Source of the DNA: Corydoras sp. C115
Taxonomy: Eukaryota > Chordata > Actinopteri > Siluriformes > Callichthyidae
Direction: 5' to 3'
Assembly: GCA_019802505.1 (NCBI GenBank)
Contig: JAFMOC010000155.1
Coordinates: 666,001-730,000, forward strand
Length of the DNA stretch: 64,000 bases
The notes below the pieces were generated by a model. It did no database searches and had not been told where the DNA came from. It saw only the letters and a list, made by a program, of their open reading frames with translations. The position numbers and the translations under genes are program-made. This document shows, one piece after another, positions 54,220 to 64,000 of this stretch; position 1 is the stretch's first letter; the number at the start of each line of letters is the position of its first letter.

Positions 54220-54446
54220 CCCCGAATCCCAATCTGGGTGGAGTTTCCATGTTCTCCCCGTGTCCACGTGGGTTTCCTCCGTGTTCTCCGGTTTCCTCCC
54301 ACAGTGCAAAAACATGGATCAAGTCAATTGAGTTCTCCAAATTGCCCCATATAGAGTGTGTGTGTGAGTGAGTGTGTGTCCAGTGCTGGGTGTATCTGCC
54401 CAGCTCCCCAAACGTTCTCCCCTGGATAGGCATGAGGAACCCCCCC
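54220..54446 (+). mobile_element. SINE-A, A box missing, 3' end shortened
   Basis: Begins at cccgaatcccaatctgg. Ends after the C run without tail, joined directly to another partial copy. Confidence 0.75.
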
Positions 54447-54624
54447 AATTGAAGTCAATTGATTTCTCCAAATTGCCCCACATAGAGTGTGTCTGTGTGA
54501 GTGTATGTGGCACCAAGATAGGTTGGCACCCTGTCCTAGGTGTGCCTAGCACCTGGATGGGCATGGGGAACCGCCACGCCGCCCTAGTAGAGGATAAAGC
54601 AGAAGATAATGGATGGATGGATGA
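54447..54624 (+). mobile_element. SINE-A, 3' half
   Basis: Starts gaagtcaattgatttctcc; (ATGG)n tail grades into (AAT)n at 54625-54652. Confidence 0.75.
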
Positions 54625-54652
54625 GAATAATAATAATAATAATAATAATAAT

Positions 54653-55364
54653 ACACTGAGGGAGAATGCGATTCCTATTTCTCGTCACTTGCAGCTTTGA
54701 CGCGATTGCGTGCTGACTGATGTCCGTTCGTACTGGTGCGGACGGTCTGTCATTTCTTTAAAAGCCGAAAGGAAATATAAAGAAAGGGCGGCGTGACTTT
54801 AGAACCGCTGCAGAACCACTTCCATCATGTAGCTGCAGATGATTGCTGTTGTCAGTGGTAAGGACTGGACCGTCGTTTTCAGTCATTTCCAAGAACACAG
54901 ATGTGCGCCGCCAGCTCTGTGCATTTAGCCGCGAGTCGACTGTAATGAGCATGTTGAACCGCGGGTTTCAGATGCGTGCGTGTATAAAAGCAGTCATCTT
55001 GACAAAAAGAAGCCTTTCTTCTCGGTATTGCCGAGACCCTTTGCCGTGTTTCTCGTATTAACGCCAGCCTTCACTTCGCTGATCTCTTTACAGAGAGGTG
55101 CCTGTGCGTCCATAAGCCCTCATTCAGAATCTTCATTTTAAAAAAGGTCGAAAGTCGTAACGTGCAGCGAGGCGAGGGACCTGAGCATTAGAGGATAGAG
55201 TTAAGCTGAAGGTAATAAACTTAAAATAAGTCTCAAACATACATTTTAGACAAGAACCAAACCGTTTTTTTCGGAACCCTTGGGCCCTTTCCTGGAAAGG
55301 ACAGGGCAGAAAGCACTCGCTTAGAAGACTGGAGCACAGATGGCTCTTATAAGAACCTTTTTTT
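54653..55364. other. Unrepetitive sequence, nothing recognised
   Basis: About 700 bp without gene or repeat family similarity. Confidence 0.4.
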
Positions 55365-55664
55365 GAAGTTCAAGTTCAAGTCGTTTATTTATAGAGCGCT
55401 TTTTTACAACAGCTCATCGTCACAAAGCAGCTTTACAGAGTTTTAAATCCCCAAAAAGCAAGCTGAAGCGACAGCGGCAAGACAAAACTCTGTGTTATGT
55501 TATTATTTTAAGGAAGAAACCTTGTGAGGACCGAGGCTCAGTGGGGGACTCATCCTCATTGAGCGGCCGGGCAGCATCAACAGTGTAGGACAGCCGTGTA
55601 CAGACTGTGTGGTGATAAGGTGACCCGTATTTAACAAAATACTGGACCGTCTCCTGGACCGCCA
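55365..55664 (-). repeat. Element C, split by SINE-A
   Basis: aagttcaagttcaagtcg, atagagcgctttttt, cacaaagcagcttta, gcgacagcggcaagac, gagcggccgggcagc. A SINE-A follows, then gcaggaccggcagt at 56002 continues the element. Confidence 0.65.
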
Positions 55665-56003
55665 TTAATCCATCTTCCACTTTATCCTCTATTATGGTCG
55701 CGGGGCGGGTAAGGGGGAGGGTGTTCCCCATGCCCATCCAGGGGAGAACGTTTCGGGCGCTGGGCAGATACAACCAGGACAGGGCGCCAATCTATAACTA
55801 GACACAGAGACCCACTCTATATGGGGCAATTTTGGAGAATTCATTTGACCTTGATCCATGTTTTTGGACTGTGGGAGGAAACCGGAGAACCCGGAGGAAA
55901 CCCACGTGGACATGGGGAGGACATGGACACTCCACCCAGATTGGGATTCCAACCGGGAATCCCCAGCGCTGAAAGGAGAACGTGCTAACCACTAAGCCAC
56001 CGC
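55665..56003 (-). mobile_element. SINE-A inserted in element C
   Basis: Tail short. Complete body and head (taagccaccgcc). Confidence 0.8.
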
Positions 56004-56051
56004 CTTGCAGGACCGGCAGTGCAATTTAGTAATATAATATTGTATAGACCG

Positions 56052-56391
56052 TGGGTTGCACGGTGGCTTAGTATTTGGCATGTTCTCCTGTCAGCACTAG
56101 GGATTCCCGGTTCGAATCCCAATCTGGGTGGAGTTTCCATGTTCTCCCCGTGTCCATGTGGGTTTCCTCCGGGTTCTCCGGTTTCCTCCCACAGTCCAAA
56201 AACATGGATCAAGTCAATTGAATTCTACAAATTGCCCCATATAGAGTTTGTGTGTGTGTGTGAGTGTGTCCAGCGATGGATTGGCGTCCTGTCCTGGGTG
56301 TATCTGCCCAGTGCCCTCCCCTGGATGGGCATGGGGAACCCCACCGCGACCCTAATAGAGGATAAAGCAGGAGATAATGGATGGATGGATG
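56052..56391 (+). mobile_element. SINE-A, mixed tail type
   Basis: aaccccacc and gcaggag of the ATGA subtype but an ATGG tail. cgttctc segment deleted. Confidence 0.8.
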
Positions 56392-56971
56392 AATATATAG
56401 GCCGCCAGTCTATCCTGTTTAATATTTATTTATGTTATGACGTTCTGCTCACTGTACGCGGTGCGTGTCTGAGATCCTGGATCCTCCGTCAGCCGTAGCC
56501 ATGGCCTGGTGGATGTATGTATAAAAATATTTGCACGTTCCAGTGGACTGGGATGAAGCAGTGGAGCTCCCTCTGATCGAATCAGCGGTACGAGAACCCT
56601 GCAGCCCCGACTCGGCACTCGCGGTGTAGCCCAGCTGATCTCTGTAAATGAGATGCTGCCTCCGGAACACGGCGGGATCGCGGGCTGCGTCTGAATCACT
56701 CACACGTTCACTTACTCAGAGCTGCATACTAAACTCCACCGCCTTTCCTACATAGACTTTGTGCTGAATGGAGAAATCTGCCAGCGGCCACGCGAGAGGA
56801 ATCGCTTGGAATCTTAAGACTGACAGGAGGGTGACAGTGCGAGAGAAGTGCGAGAGTAGTGCGAGAGTAGTGCGAGAGAAGTGCGAGAGAAGTGCGAGAG
56901 TAGTGCCAATCATGCTGCTTTGGGAAAATTTCATCTGAGACACGAGTCTCTTACCAAATGGCGGCGTCACT
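56392..56971. other. Unrepetitive sequence
   Basis: No supported gene; contains the 11-bp minisatellite listed next. Confidence 0.4.
56837..56902. repeat. 11-bp minisatellite, six units
   Basis: gtgcgagagaa and gtgcgagagta units in the order a, t, t, a, a, t at position 10. Confidence 0.95.
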
Positions 56972-57092
56972 ATGGTGTCCTGTCCTGGGTGTATCTGCCC
57001 AGCGCCCGAAATGTTCTCCCCTGGATGGGCATGGGGAACCCTCCCCCCACCGTGACCCTAATAGAGGATAAAGCGGAAGATAATGGATGGAT
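56972..57092 (+). mobile_element. SINE-A, 3' fragment
   Basis: tggtgtcctgtcctgggtg to (ATGG)n; ends in the gatatatatgttcagttgca junction. Confidence 0.75.
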
Positions 57093-57103
57093 ATATATGT
57101 TCA

Positions 57104-57447
57104 GTTGCACGGTGGCTTAGTGTTTTAGCATGTTCTCCTCTCAGCACTAGGGATTCCCGGTTCGGATCCCAATCTGGTTGGAGTTTCCATGTTCTCCCCG
57201 TGTCCGCGTGGGTTTCCTCCGGGTTCTCCGGTTTCCTCCCACAGTCCAAAAACATGGATCAAGTCAATTGAATTCTCCAAATTGCCCCATATAGAGTGTG
57301 TCTGTGTGAGTGAGTGTGTGCCCAGCGATAGATTGGCGTCCTGTCCTGGGTGTATCTGCCCAGTGCCTGAGACGTTCTCCCCTGGATGGACATGGGGAAC
57401 CCCACCGCGACCCTAATATAGGATAAAGCAGAAGATAAATGATGGAT
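57104..57447 (+). mobile_element. SINE-A, leader of tandem array
   Basis: Complete, but its 3' end (gtgcctgagacg, gatggacatgg) already matches the array units that follow. Confidence 0.8.
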
Positions 57448-57475
57448 GTATTATATAAGACTGGCGTCCAAATGG

Positions 57476-57813
57476 GGTGGCACGGTGGCTTAGTGGTTGG
57501 CATGTTCTCCTCTCAGCGCTGGGGATTTCCAGTTCAAATCCCAATCTGGGTGGAGTTTCCATGTTCTCCCCGTGTCCGCGTGGGTTTCCTCCGGGTTCTC
57601 CGGTTTCCTCCCACAGTCTAAAAACATGGCTCAAGGTCAATCGAATTGTCCAAATTGCCCCATATAGAGTGTGTCTGTGTGAGTGAGTGTGATAGATTGG
57701 TGCCCTGTCCTGGGTGTATCTGCCCAGTGCCTGAGACGTTCTCCCCTGGATGGACATGGGGAACCCCACCGCGACCCTAATATAGGATGAAGCAGAAGAT
57801 AATTGATGAATGT
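57476..57813 (+). mobile_element. SINE-A, array unit 1
   Basis: Both boxes present (B box agttcaaatccc). Confidence 0.85.
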
Positions 57814-57839
57814 ATTATATAAGACTGGCGTCCAAATGG

Positions 57840-58177
57840 GGTGGCACGGTGGCTTAGTGGTTGGCATGTTCTCCTCTCAGCGCTGGGGATTTCCAGTTCA
57901 AATCCCAATCTGGGTGGAGTTTCCATGTTCTCCCCGTGTCCGCGTGGGTTTCCTCCGGGTTCTCTGGTTTCCTCCCACAGTCCAAAAACATGGCTCAAGC
58001 TCAATCGAATTGTCCAAATTGCCCCATATAGAGTGTGTCTGTGTGAGTGAGTGTGATAGATTGGTGCCCTGTCCTGGGTGTATCTGCCCAGTGCCTGAGA
58101 CGTTCTCCCCTGGATGGACATGGGGAACCCCACCGCGACCCTAATATAGGATGAAGCAGAAGATAATTGATGAATGT
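57840..58177 (+). mobile_element. SINE-A, array unit 2
   Basis: Differs from units 1 and 3 at ggttctctgg, cagtccaaaa and caagctcaatcg. Confidence 0.85.
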
Positions 58178-58203
58178 ATTATATAAGACTGGCGTCCAAA
58201 TGG

Positions 58204-58515
58204 GGTGGCACGGTGGCTTAGTGGTTGGCATGTTCTCCTCTCAGCGCTGGGGATTTCCAGTTCAAATCCCAATCTGGGTGGAGTTTCCATGTTCTCCCCG
58301 TGTCCGCGTGGGTTTCCTCCGGGTTCTCCGGTTTCCTCCCACAGTCTAAAAACATGGCTCAAGGTCAATCGAATTGTCCAAATTGCCCCATATAGAGTGT
58401 GTCTGTGTGAGTGAGTGTGATAGATTGGTGCCCTGTCCTGGGTGTATCTGCTCAGCCCCCCCCCCCCCCCCCCGACCCCATTAGAGGATGAAGCAGAAGT
58501 TAATGGATGGATGGA
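58204..58515 (+). mobile_element. SINE-A, array unit 3
   Basis: The cctgagacgttctcccctgg segment is replaced by an 18-bp C run (58456-58473). (ATGG)n tail. Confidence 0.85.
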
Positions 58516-59357
58516 AATTAAACTAACAGGACAAAATTTCACCAACAAAGTCGACTCATTAATGTAACGCACTGCGGTGCACTGATTACGAATTATACAA
58601 TCTGATTGGACACCTGTTCGGCTGTGACATAAAAATGCAGATGATTAGCGCTCGGCGCTCCTGTTATTGCAAAACACTGTAAAAATCTTAGCGGAACGTC
58701 GGCCTTGAGGGAGGGTTGGATGGGAACGTTGCGAGGGCAGGAGCAAGCGGAAATGAGAAGGTTCCTAAACAGCCCCGCGAGCCCCGTGCCGAACAAAAAC
58801 CCGAACGCACCCGCTGCCAAGTTAATTACCACAGACCCAGATGCTCCGGCTTCTGAATACCTTAATGGCAAAGAGTGATTATCCTGTGTTTGTGAGATGT
58901 GTTTATTTTGATGGTAATGCATCGGCGTCGGCGGGACGGGCACCGGCAGCTCCTCAGCTGCTCCGCTCAGTTACGAGCTGATTGTCTTTCTCCAAATGTG
59001 TGATTAAACCGAGCGTCCCGGCATCTGAGGACACCACTGGCAATCTGAGCATTGTTGACGGCGGAATCCGTCAACGCGGGAATACGAATTAAAGGGGAAG
59101 CGACGAGTAAAGGAGAGGCGTGGAGTGGATGGAACGTCGTCATCGTTGTTTCTCTTAAATCGGGGGTGTCTTTATACTTTAGTCCGTAAGTGATGGATGT
59201 CCACGTGATGGATGTTTTTTTTTTTTAATGGCGGCTGTCTGGTCGTAGGTTCTTGGCAGGGGTTCTGTCTCGATACTAAATGAAACCACACCTAACAAAG
59301 TAAAGAGAACATGCCAAATATCGGTGCCTGTTATTTAAATCCCCTGAAAATTTGACA
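58516..59357. other. Unrepetitive sequence, CpG-rich patch 58690-58830
   Basis: A minus-strand open frame of 116 residues (58593-58943) has no motif I recognise. T run at 59214-59226. Confidence 0.35.
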
Positions 59358-59655
59358 TCATCCATCCATCTGTTATCTTCTGCTTTATCCACTACTGGGG
59401 TCGGGGGGGGGGGGGGTTCGGGCGCTGGGCAGATACACCCAGGACAGGGCGCCAATCTATCGCTGGACACACACTCACTCACCCAGACACACTCTATATG
59501 AGGCAATTTTGAGAATTCAATTGACTTGATCCATGTTTTTGGACTGCGGGAGGAAACCGCAGAACCCGGAGGAAACCCACACGGACACGGGGAGGACATG
59601 CAAACTCCATCCAGCTCTGATAGGAGAACATGAGAACCTCCACGCCACCGTGCCA
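59358..59655 (-). mobile_element. SINE-A, B box deleted
   Basis: G run of about 15. ccatccagctctgatagg shows the B-box region lost. Confidence 0.8.
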
Positions 59656-59680
59656 TACTGCATTCTCTTTTAAGCACGTT

Positions 59681-60005
59681 GGCAGCATGGTGGCTTAGTG
59701 GTTTAGCATGTTCTCCTCTCAGCACTAGGGATTCCCGGTTCGAATCCCCATCTGGGTGGAGTTTCCATGTTCTCCCCGTGTCTGCGTGGGTTTCCTCCGG
59801 GTTCTCCGGTTTCCTCCCACAGTCCAAAAACATGGATCAAGTCAATTGAATTCTCCAAATTGCCCCATATAGAGTGTGTGAGTGAGTGTGTGCCCAGCGA
59901 TAGATTGGCGCCCTGTCCTGGTTGTATCTGCCCTTCACCTGAAACGTTCTCTCCCCCCCCCACCACCCCAGTAGAGGATAAAGCAGAAGATAATGGATGG
60001 ATGGA
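59681..60005 (+). mobile_element. SINE-A, full length
   Basis: Both boxes intact. gatgggcatgggg replaced by a C/A-rich stretch. Confidence 0.8.
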
Positions 60006-60044
60006 CTCTTTTGAACACATCACTTATAAACTGCAATCAATACA

Positions 60045-60255
60045 CTCACTCACCCAGACACACTCTATATGGGGCAATTTGGAGAATTCAATTGACTTGA
60101 TCCATGTTTTTGGACTGTGGGAGGAAACCGGAGAACCCGGAGGAAACCCACGCGGACACGGGGAGAACATGGAAACTCCACCCAGATTGGGATTCGAACC
60201 GGGAATCCCCAGCGCTGAGAGGCGAACGTGCCGACCACTAAACCATTGTGCCGCC
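60045..60255 (-). mobile_element. SINE-A, head half
   Basis: Starts at cactcactcacccagac; complete from there to the head attgtgccgccc. Confidence 0.8.
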
Positions 60256-61157
60256 CAAACAGAACATACAGCAAATATTATACATTTTATTTTCGGCCGC
60301 CAACATGTTCTTTAGTTTTTATACTTTATCTCCAGATTATAACTCAGCTGCACGCCGCTTTATTGGACGCAAACCAGAAGCAGAATTACTTTGCTGTGGC
60401 ATTTTAATGACTGAGATCTGGGCTTTGGCGGATTATAAGATAAATGCATCGGCTTCGAACTCCAACAGATGATTAATTTGACAAACAGCAAATACTCAGA
60501 CCGGGGTGTTTGGCAGTGAAGAGCGGTCATGGGGATTAGGGCTCTTTTGCATTTGGGGGCGCGCTTGTTTACACACGGAAACATGTTCTAACGAGCCGTG
60601 TTCTCAAATTCGTTCCGTGGTTTTGTCAGGTTTTAATAGTAGCGCCGCAGCAACGTTGTTTCCCGCGGACCCCGGACCTTTCTGGCTGCTCAGAACCCAT
60701 TTGTAGTCCACTTAAATGCATTTCGCTCATTTAACTGTAAACACATTGTTTAATGACATCCTCCCGTTTACGGCTCGGGATCCCGGTGTTAATGGACTTT
60801 TGCAGGGGCATAAAATGTGAGAGTGCACATGCTGTCAGCTACCCATAACCCCCCCCCCCCCCCAGTTAAGATAAAGGAAGACATGTGACCAGATATTATT
60901 AGGCTCCATTTCTCGGCATCAGAGTTCTGTTTGTAAAGCTGAATTATGTTCAGACTGCAGGCTTTCATGATTTCCCAAGCCGCTTATTCTGTTTAGGCTC
61001 TTGGGTGTGGGTGGGTGGGTGGGTGGGTGAGTGGTTGGAGGGTGGGGTGATGGCTTTCTGCTAGACCCTATCCCAACATTTATAAGGCAAAAAGAAATTC
61101 CCCAATTATTTTACTTGTATACAAACAATTATACATAGTGACTTTTTTAATAATGTT
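60256..61157. other. Unrepetitive sequence with C run and G-rich tract
   Basis: C run at 60849-60863. (GGGT)n-type tract at 61002-61050 with G-quadruplex potential. No gene supported. Confidence 0.4.
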
Positions 61158-61490
61158 ATATATGGTGTAGTGGTTTAGCATGTTCTCCTCCTCCAGGTTC
61201 GAATCCCAATCTGGGTGGCGTTTCCATGTCCTCCCCGTGTCCGCATGGGTTTCCTCCGGGTTCTCCAGTTTCCTCCCACAGTCCAAAAACATGGATCAAG
61301 GCCAATTGAATGCTCCAAATTGCCCCATATAGAGTGTGTGTGTGAGTGAGTGTGTGCCCAGCGATGGATTGGCGTCCTGTCCTGGGTGTATCTGCCCAGC
61401 GCCCAAATCTTTCTCCCCTGGATGGGCTTGGACCACCCCCCCCCACCCCCCACGACCCTAGTAGAGGATAAAGCGGAAGATAATGGATGG
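61158..61490 (+). mobile_element. SINE-A, head altered
   Basis: atatggtgtagtggtttagc replaces the usual head. B box aggttcgaatccc intact. Confidence 0.8.
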
Positions 61491-61667
61491 GTTGGCATGT
61501 TCTTCTCTAAGTGCTGAGGATCTAGGTTTGAATCCTGATCTGTGGACAGAAGTGACAGAAACATCCTCCCCCAGATAAACATGGGAACCCCCCCCCCCCC
61601 CCCACACACACACACACACACACACAACTCTAGTTAAGTATTAAGCGAAAGATAATGGATGGATGGA
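61491..61667 (+). mobile_element. Diverged SINE-A, large deletion
   Basis: ttggcatgttcttctcta, B box aggtttgaatcc, then C run, (CA)n and (ATGG)n tail. The middle is missing. Confidence 0.65.
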
Positions 61668-61705
61668 ACTGTCTCCAGATGTGAAGGTGTGTATGAATGC
61701 CTTCA

Positions 61706-61708
<3 letters not shown>

Positions 61709-61764
<56 letters not shown>
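61709..61764. repeat. (GT)n microsatellite
   Basis: About 28 uninterrupted GT units. Confidence 0.98.
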
Positions 61765-61767
<3 letters not shown>

Positions 61768-62996
61768 CTGTGGTGGATTAATGGCCTGACCTGACCACCC
61801 CATCTTTTTTCCAACTAGTGCTAGAATGGGCTTTATCACACCTGGCAACCTTAACTGGGAGAATTTGGCTTAAAAGATGAATAAATTTCGGCATGGCGCT
61901 GCTCTAGATGTCTGAAGCAGTGCTTTAGGGCTATAAGGCTGCTCCACATGCAGAAGATGGTGTGCCTAATTGACAAGACACCAGACTGGAGATTTATCCT
62001 CCACTGGCTGTTCAAGGCAGTGGGACTCGGGATGCTGAGGTTTGTAGGAGGTTGGACTGCAGCACCCTTCATGTTTTAACAGCTTGCTTCCACTCTATGT
62101 GCCATTGGGCCGGTGTGTAAGACAGGGTTGATGTGGGCTCCGTATTGCAGATGTGGCATCTCCCGTGCGAGAGTGGGTGGAAAGCTGTGGGTGTGCTGAC
62201 AGAGGGGAATAAGAATGTGATTAAATTGAAAGAAAATGGGAGAAACCATAATAAAAAAAGGTGAAACGAGCAAAAAGAAAAAAACAAAAAAAAGTATTAT
62301 AACAGAATATTATCTCACCTTCCATATGAGGTTTTGTTCGCATGCATCCACCCATGGACCCGCGACAAAAACCCACGCCGTTGTTCAGCCACCTGCTAAT
62401 GACGGGATCCCTTTCACTGTACTACACATTCTAATGCGTTGTCGCCCAAACGCAAATACAATAAAGTACACCTGATGACTGCACAAATAAACAGCTGCCA
62501 GAATGTCTACCTCGCAGATTACTTTGGATGCCTGCCCACCGCCTGCCATCTCGCCTCTTGTTTTCCCGACTCGGTCCCGCTACTCTGAGCTTCTACTAAT
62601 ACCTGAGTCATTGCCCAAGGCCTGTCGTTCACAGCAGAGCGCCTCTGTTCTGAAAAATGAAAATGAGTCATTTCGAACCCTAACACGCTGCAGATTTAAG
62701 CAGAAAGCGGAGTTTTGGAGCGCGGCGGGCGACTTCGGCTCGGACGGCGCTGTCTAGATTTGTTCAGCTGGGTTCGTTTTCGCCTAATCAGGGTCCTGGC
62801 ACTCAACGCGGAGTGGAGACAATTAAAAACTCATCCGTGAGCACACTGTGGACGGAAATCAGAGCCGCCAATTAAAACACATGAGGACGCAAAGGAGAAC
62901 ATGCAAATTGGAATTTTGAACCCATGAAATTCGTTCTTTGTGGAGGTGGCACTGCTCACTCTGCCATATATCACTTATTGATGAGGCCACCTTTGA
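61765..62996. other. Unrepetitive sequence, nothing recognised
   Basis: About 1.2 kb. The plus-strand open frame 62503-62757 has no recognised motif. No repeat family member seen. Confidence 0.4.
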
Positions 62997-62997
62997 G

Positions 62998-63070
<73 letters not shown>
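62997..63070. repeat. (AT)n microsatellite
   Basis: AT run with one frame slip near 63020, ending in tatttatatatt. Confidence 0.97.
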
Positions 63071-63073
<3 letters not shown>

Positions 63074-63080
63074 TTATATT

Positions 63081-63444
63081 TGGCGGCACGGTAGCTTAGT
63101 GGTTGGCATGTTCTCCTCTCAGCACTAGGGATTCCCGGTTCAAATCCCCATCGGCGTGGAGTTCCCATGTTCTCCCCGTGTCCATGTGGGTTTCCTCCGG
63201 GTTCTCCGGTTTCCTCCCACAGTCCAAAAACATGGATCAAGGTCAATTGAATTCTCAAAAATTGCCCCATATAGAGTGTGTTTGTGTGAGTGAGTGTGTG
63301 TCCAGTGATGGACTGGCGCCCTGTCCTGGGTGTATCTGCCCAGCGCCCGAAACATGGATGGGCATGGGGAACACCCCCCTTCCCATGACCCTAGTAGAGG
63401 ATAAAGCGGAAGATAATGGATGGATGGATGGATGGATGGATGGA
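63081..63444 (+). mobile_element. SINE-A, full length
   Basis: A box tagcttagtgg, B box ggttcaaatccc. cgttctcccctgg deleted. Long (ATGG)n tail. Confidence 0.8.
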
Positions 63445-63454
63445 TATATATCCT

Positions 63455-63681
63455 TTCATTCATTATCTCCCGCTTTATCCTCTATTAGGGTCGTGGTGGG
63501 GTTCCCCATGCCCATCCAGGGGAGAACGTTTCGGGCGCTGGGCAGATACACCCAGGACAGGGCGCCAATCCATCGCTGGGCACACACTCACACACACAGA
63601 CACACTCTATATGGGGAAATTTTGAGAATTTAATTGATTTGATCCATGTTTTTGGACTGTGGGAGGAAACCGGAGAACCCG
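63455..63681 (-). mobile_element. SINE-A, 5'-truncated, ATGA tail
   Basis: Tail at left (cccgctttatcc, ATGA subtype). Stops abruptly at gagaacccg next to a T run. Confidence 0.8.
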
Positions 63682-63700
63682 TTTTTTTTTTTTTTTTTTT
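63682..63700. repeat. T run (19 bp)
   Basis: Directly at the broken end of the SINE-A. On the minus strand it is A19 leading into truncated SINE. Confidence 0.9.
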
Positions 63701-63869
63701 CTGTCCAGAGTTACCTTCTTTTCTCTGAAGAACATCACTTTGATTTTCACTGAGATTCAGGAGGATTTTCACAAATGTAAAACCTGAACTGAATCAATTC
63801 AGCCATCGTTTATTTAACATACTTGGTTTCTGACTAAACTAGCATCTCTTTAACAAATACCTGTTGTAT

Positions 63870-63922
63870 TTGTAAGTCGCTTTGGATAAAAGCGTCTGCT
63901 GAATGACTAAATGTAAATGTAA
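63870..63922 (+). mobile_element. SINE-B, tail only
   Basis: tgtaagtcgctttggataaaa, gcgtctgctgaatgac, aaatgtaaatg: the LINE-type 3' tail without a recognisable head. Confidence 0.75.
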
Positions 63923-64000
63923 CTATTTCAAAAACAAGCAAAGTAGATGCTTTGAGGTCACGCGGCCTCTAGATGGCAGTATAAATGCAAATAAGTGGTG

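Larger units (their letters stand above)
57461..58515 (+). repeat. 364-bp tandem array of SINE-A plus flank
   Basis: ctggcgtccaaatggggtgg begins at 57461, 57825 and 58189, a constant period of 364. All three units lack gtgcccagc before gatagattgg. Units 1 and 3 share ccacagtctaaaa and caaggtcaatcg while unit 2 differs. Confidence 0.95.

Noticed and set aside
58593..58943. 116-residue minus-strand frame
   Set aside because: No recognised domain, GC-rich context, no splice or promoter support.
62503..62757. 84-residue plus-strand frame in unique sequence
   Set aside because: Composition is unremarkable but no motif, Kozak context or exon boundary supports coding. Left as unannotated sequence.

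Overview
The window looks like non-genic DNA of a teleost fish, and is best read as a repeat-choked intergenic region or very large intron. The basis is its mobile-element content: tRNA-type SINEs, SINEs ending in the LINE-derived 3' tail common in fish (gtaagtcgctttggataaaagcg), a terminal-inverted-repeat element whose core resembles one I associate with otophysan fish (catfishes and relatives), and long (AT)n/(GT)n tracts. The otophysan placement is tentative. I see no complete protein-coding gene, no tRNA or rRNA gene, no CRISPR array and no bacterial or viral gene. Nearly all longer open frames are read-through of the SINE or of dinucleotide repeats.

The dominant component is one family, called SINE-A here. 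It is about 340-350 bp, has RNA polymerase III-type A and B boxes at its head, and ends in (ATGG)n or (ATGA)n. I count about 85 full or partial segments on both strands. Adding my own boundaries gives roughly 24-25 kb, close to 40% of the window. Several insertions have clear target-site duplications, some are nested in older repeats, and many sit at the edges of local tandem duplications. Other families are: SINE-B (fish LINE-type tail; 5768, 16998, 29030, 39127, 40212, 63870); a MITE-like TIR element (2213, 7779, 19881, 20902, 21251, 26098, 30985, 32515, 34311); element C, probably a retroelement 3' end with a (TTCAAG)n flank (11493, 17736, 38352, 40637, 51803, 55365); and element D (13537, 14377, 41684, 42605).

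Layout. 1-12 kb: SINE-A copies mixed with three local duplications (1997/3079, 6521/7063, 8868/9415) and unrepetitive, CpG- or TAAT-rich stretches. 12-19 kb: head-to-tail SINE dimers sharing one linker. 19-24 kb: TIR elements, (ATT)n-linked SINEs and a 600-bp (AT)n/(GT)n tract. 24-32 kb: nested SINEs, a complete TIR element and quiet sequence. 32.7-33.6 kb: a 71-bp minisatellite. 35-45 kb: an old tandem SINE pair, element C and D copies, and a 169-bp chimeric tandem repeat. 45-54 kb: more SINE-bounded duplications and a decayed Tc1/mariner transposase fragment. 57-58.5 kb: a 364-bp tandem SINE array. The rest alternates SINE-A copies with unrepetitive DNA.

The best candidate for a coding segment is a short minus-strand frame at 39774-40042. 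Several unrepetitive blocks (8.1-8.6, 28.6-29.0, 46.1-46.9, 52.5-53.1 kb) have the look of vertebrate conserved non-coding sequence, but this is an impression that only a cross-species alignment can test. The most notable pattern is structural: one SINE family repeatedly found as dimers, trimers, interrupted copies and duplication boundaries.
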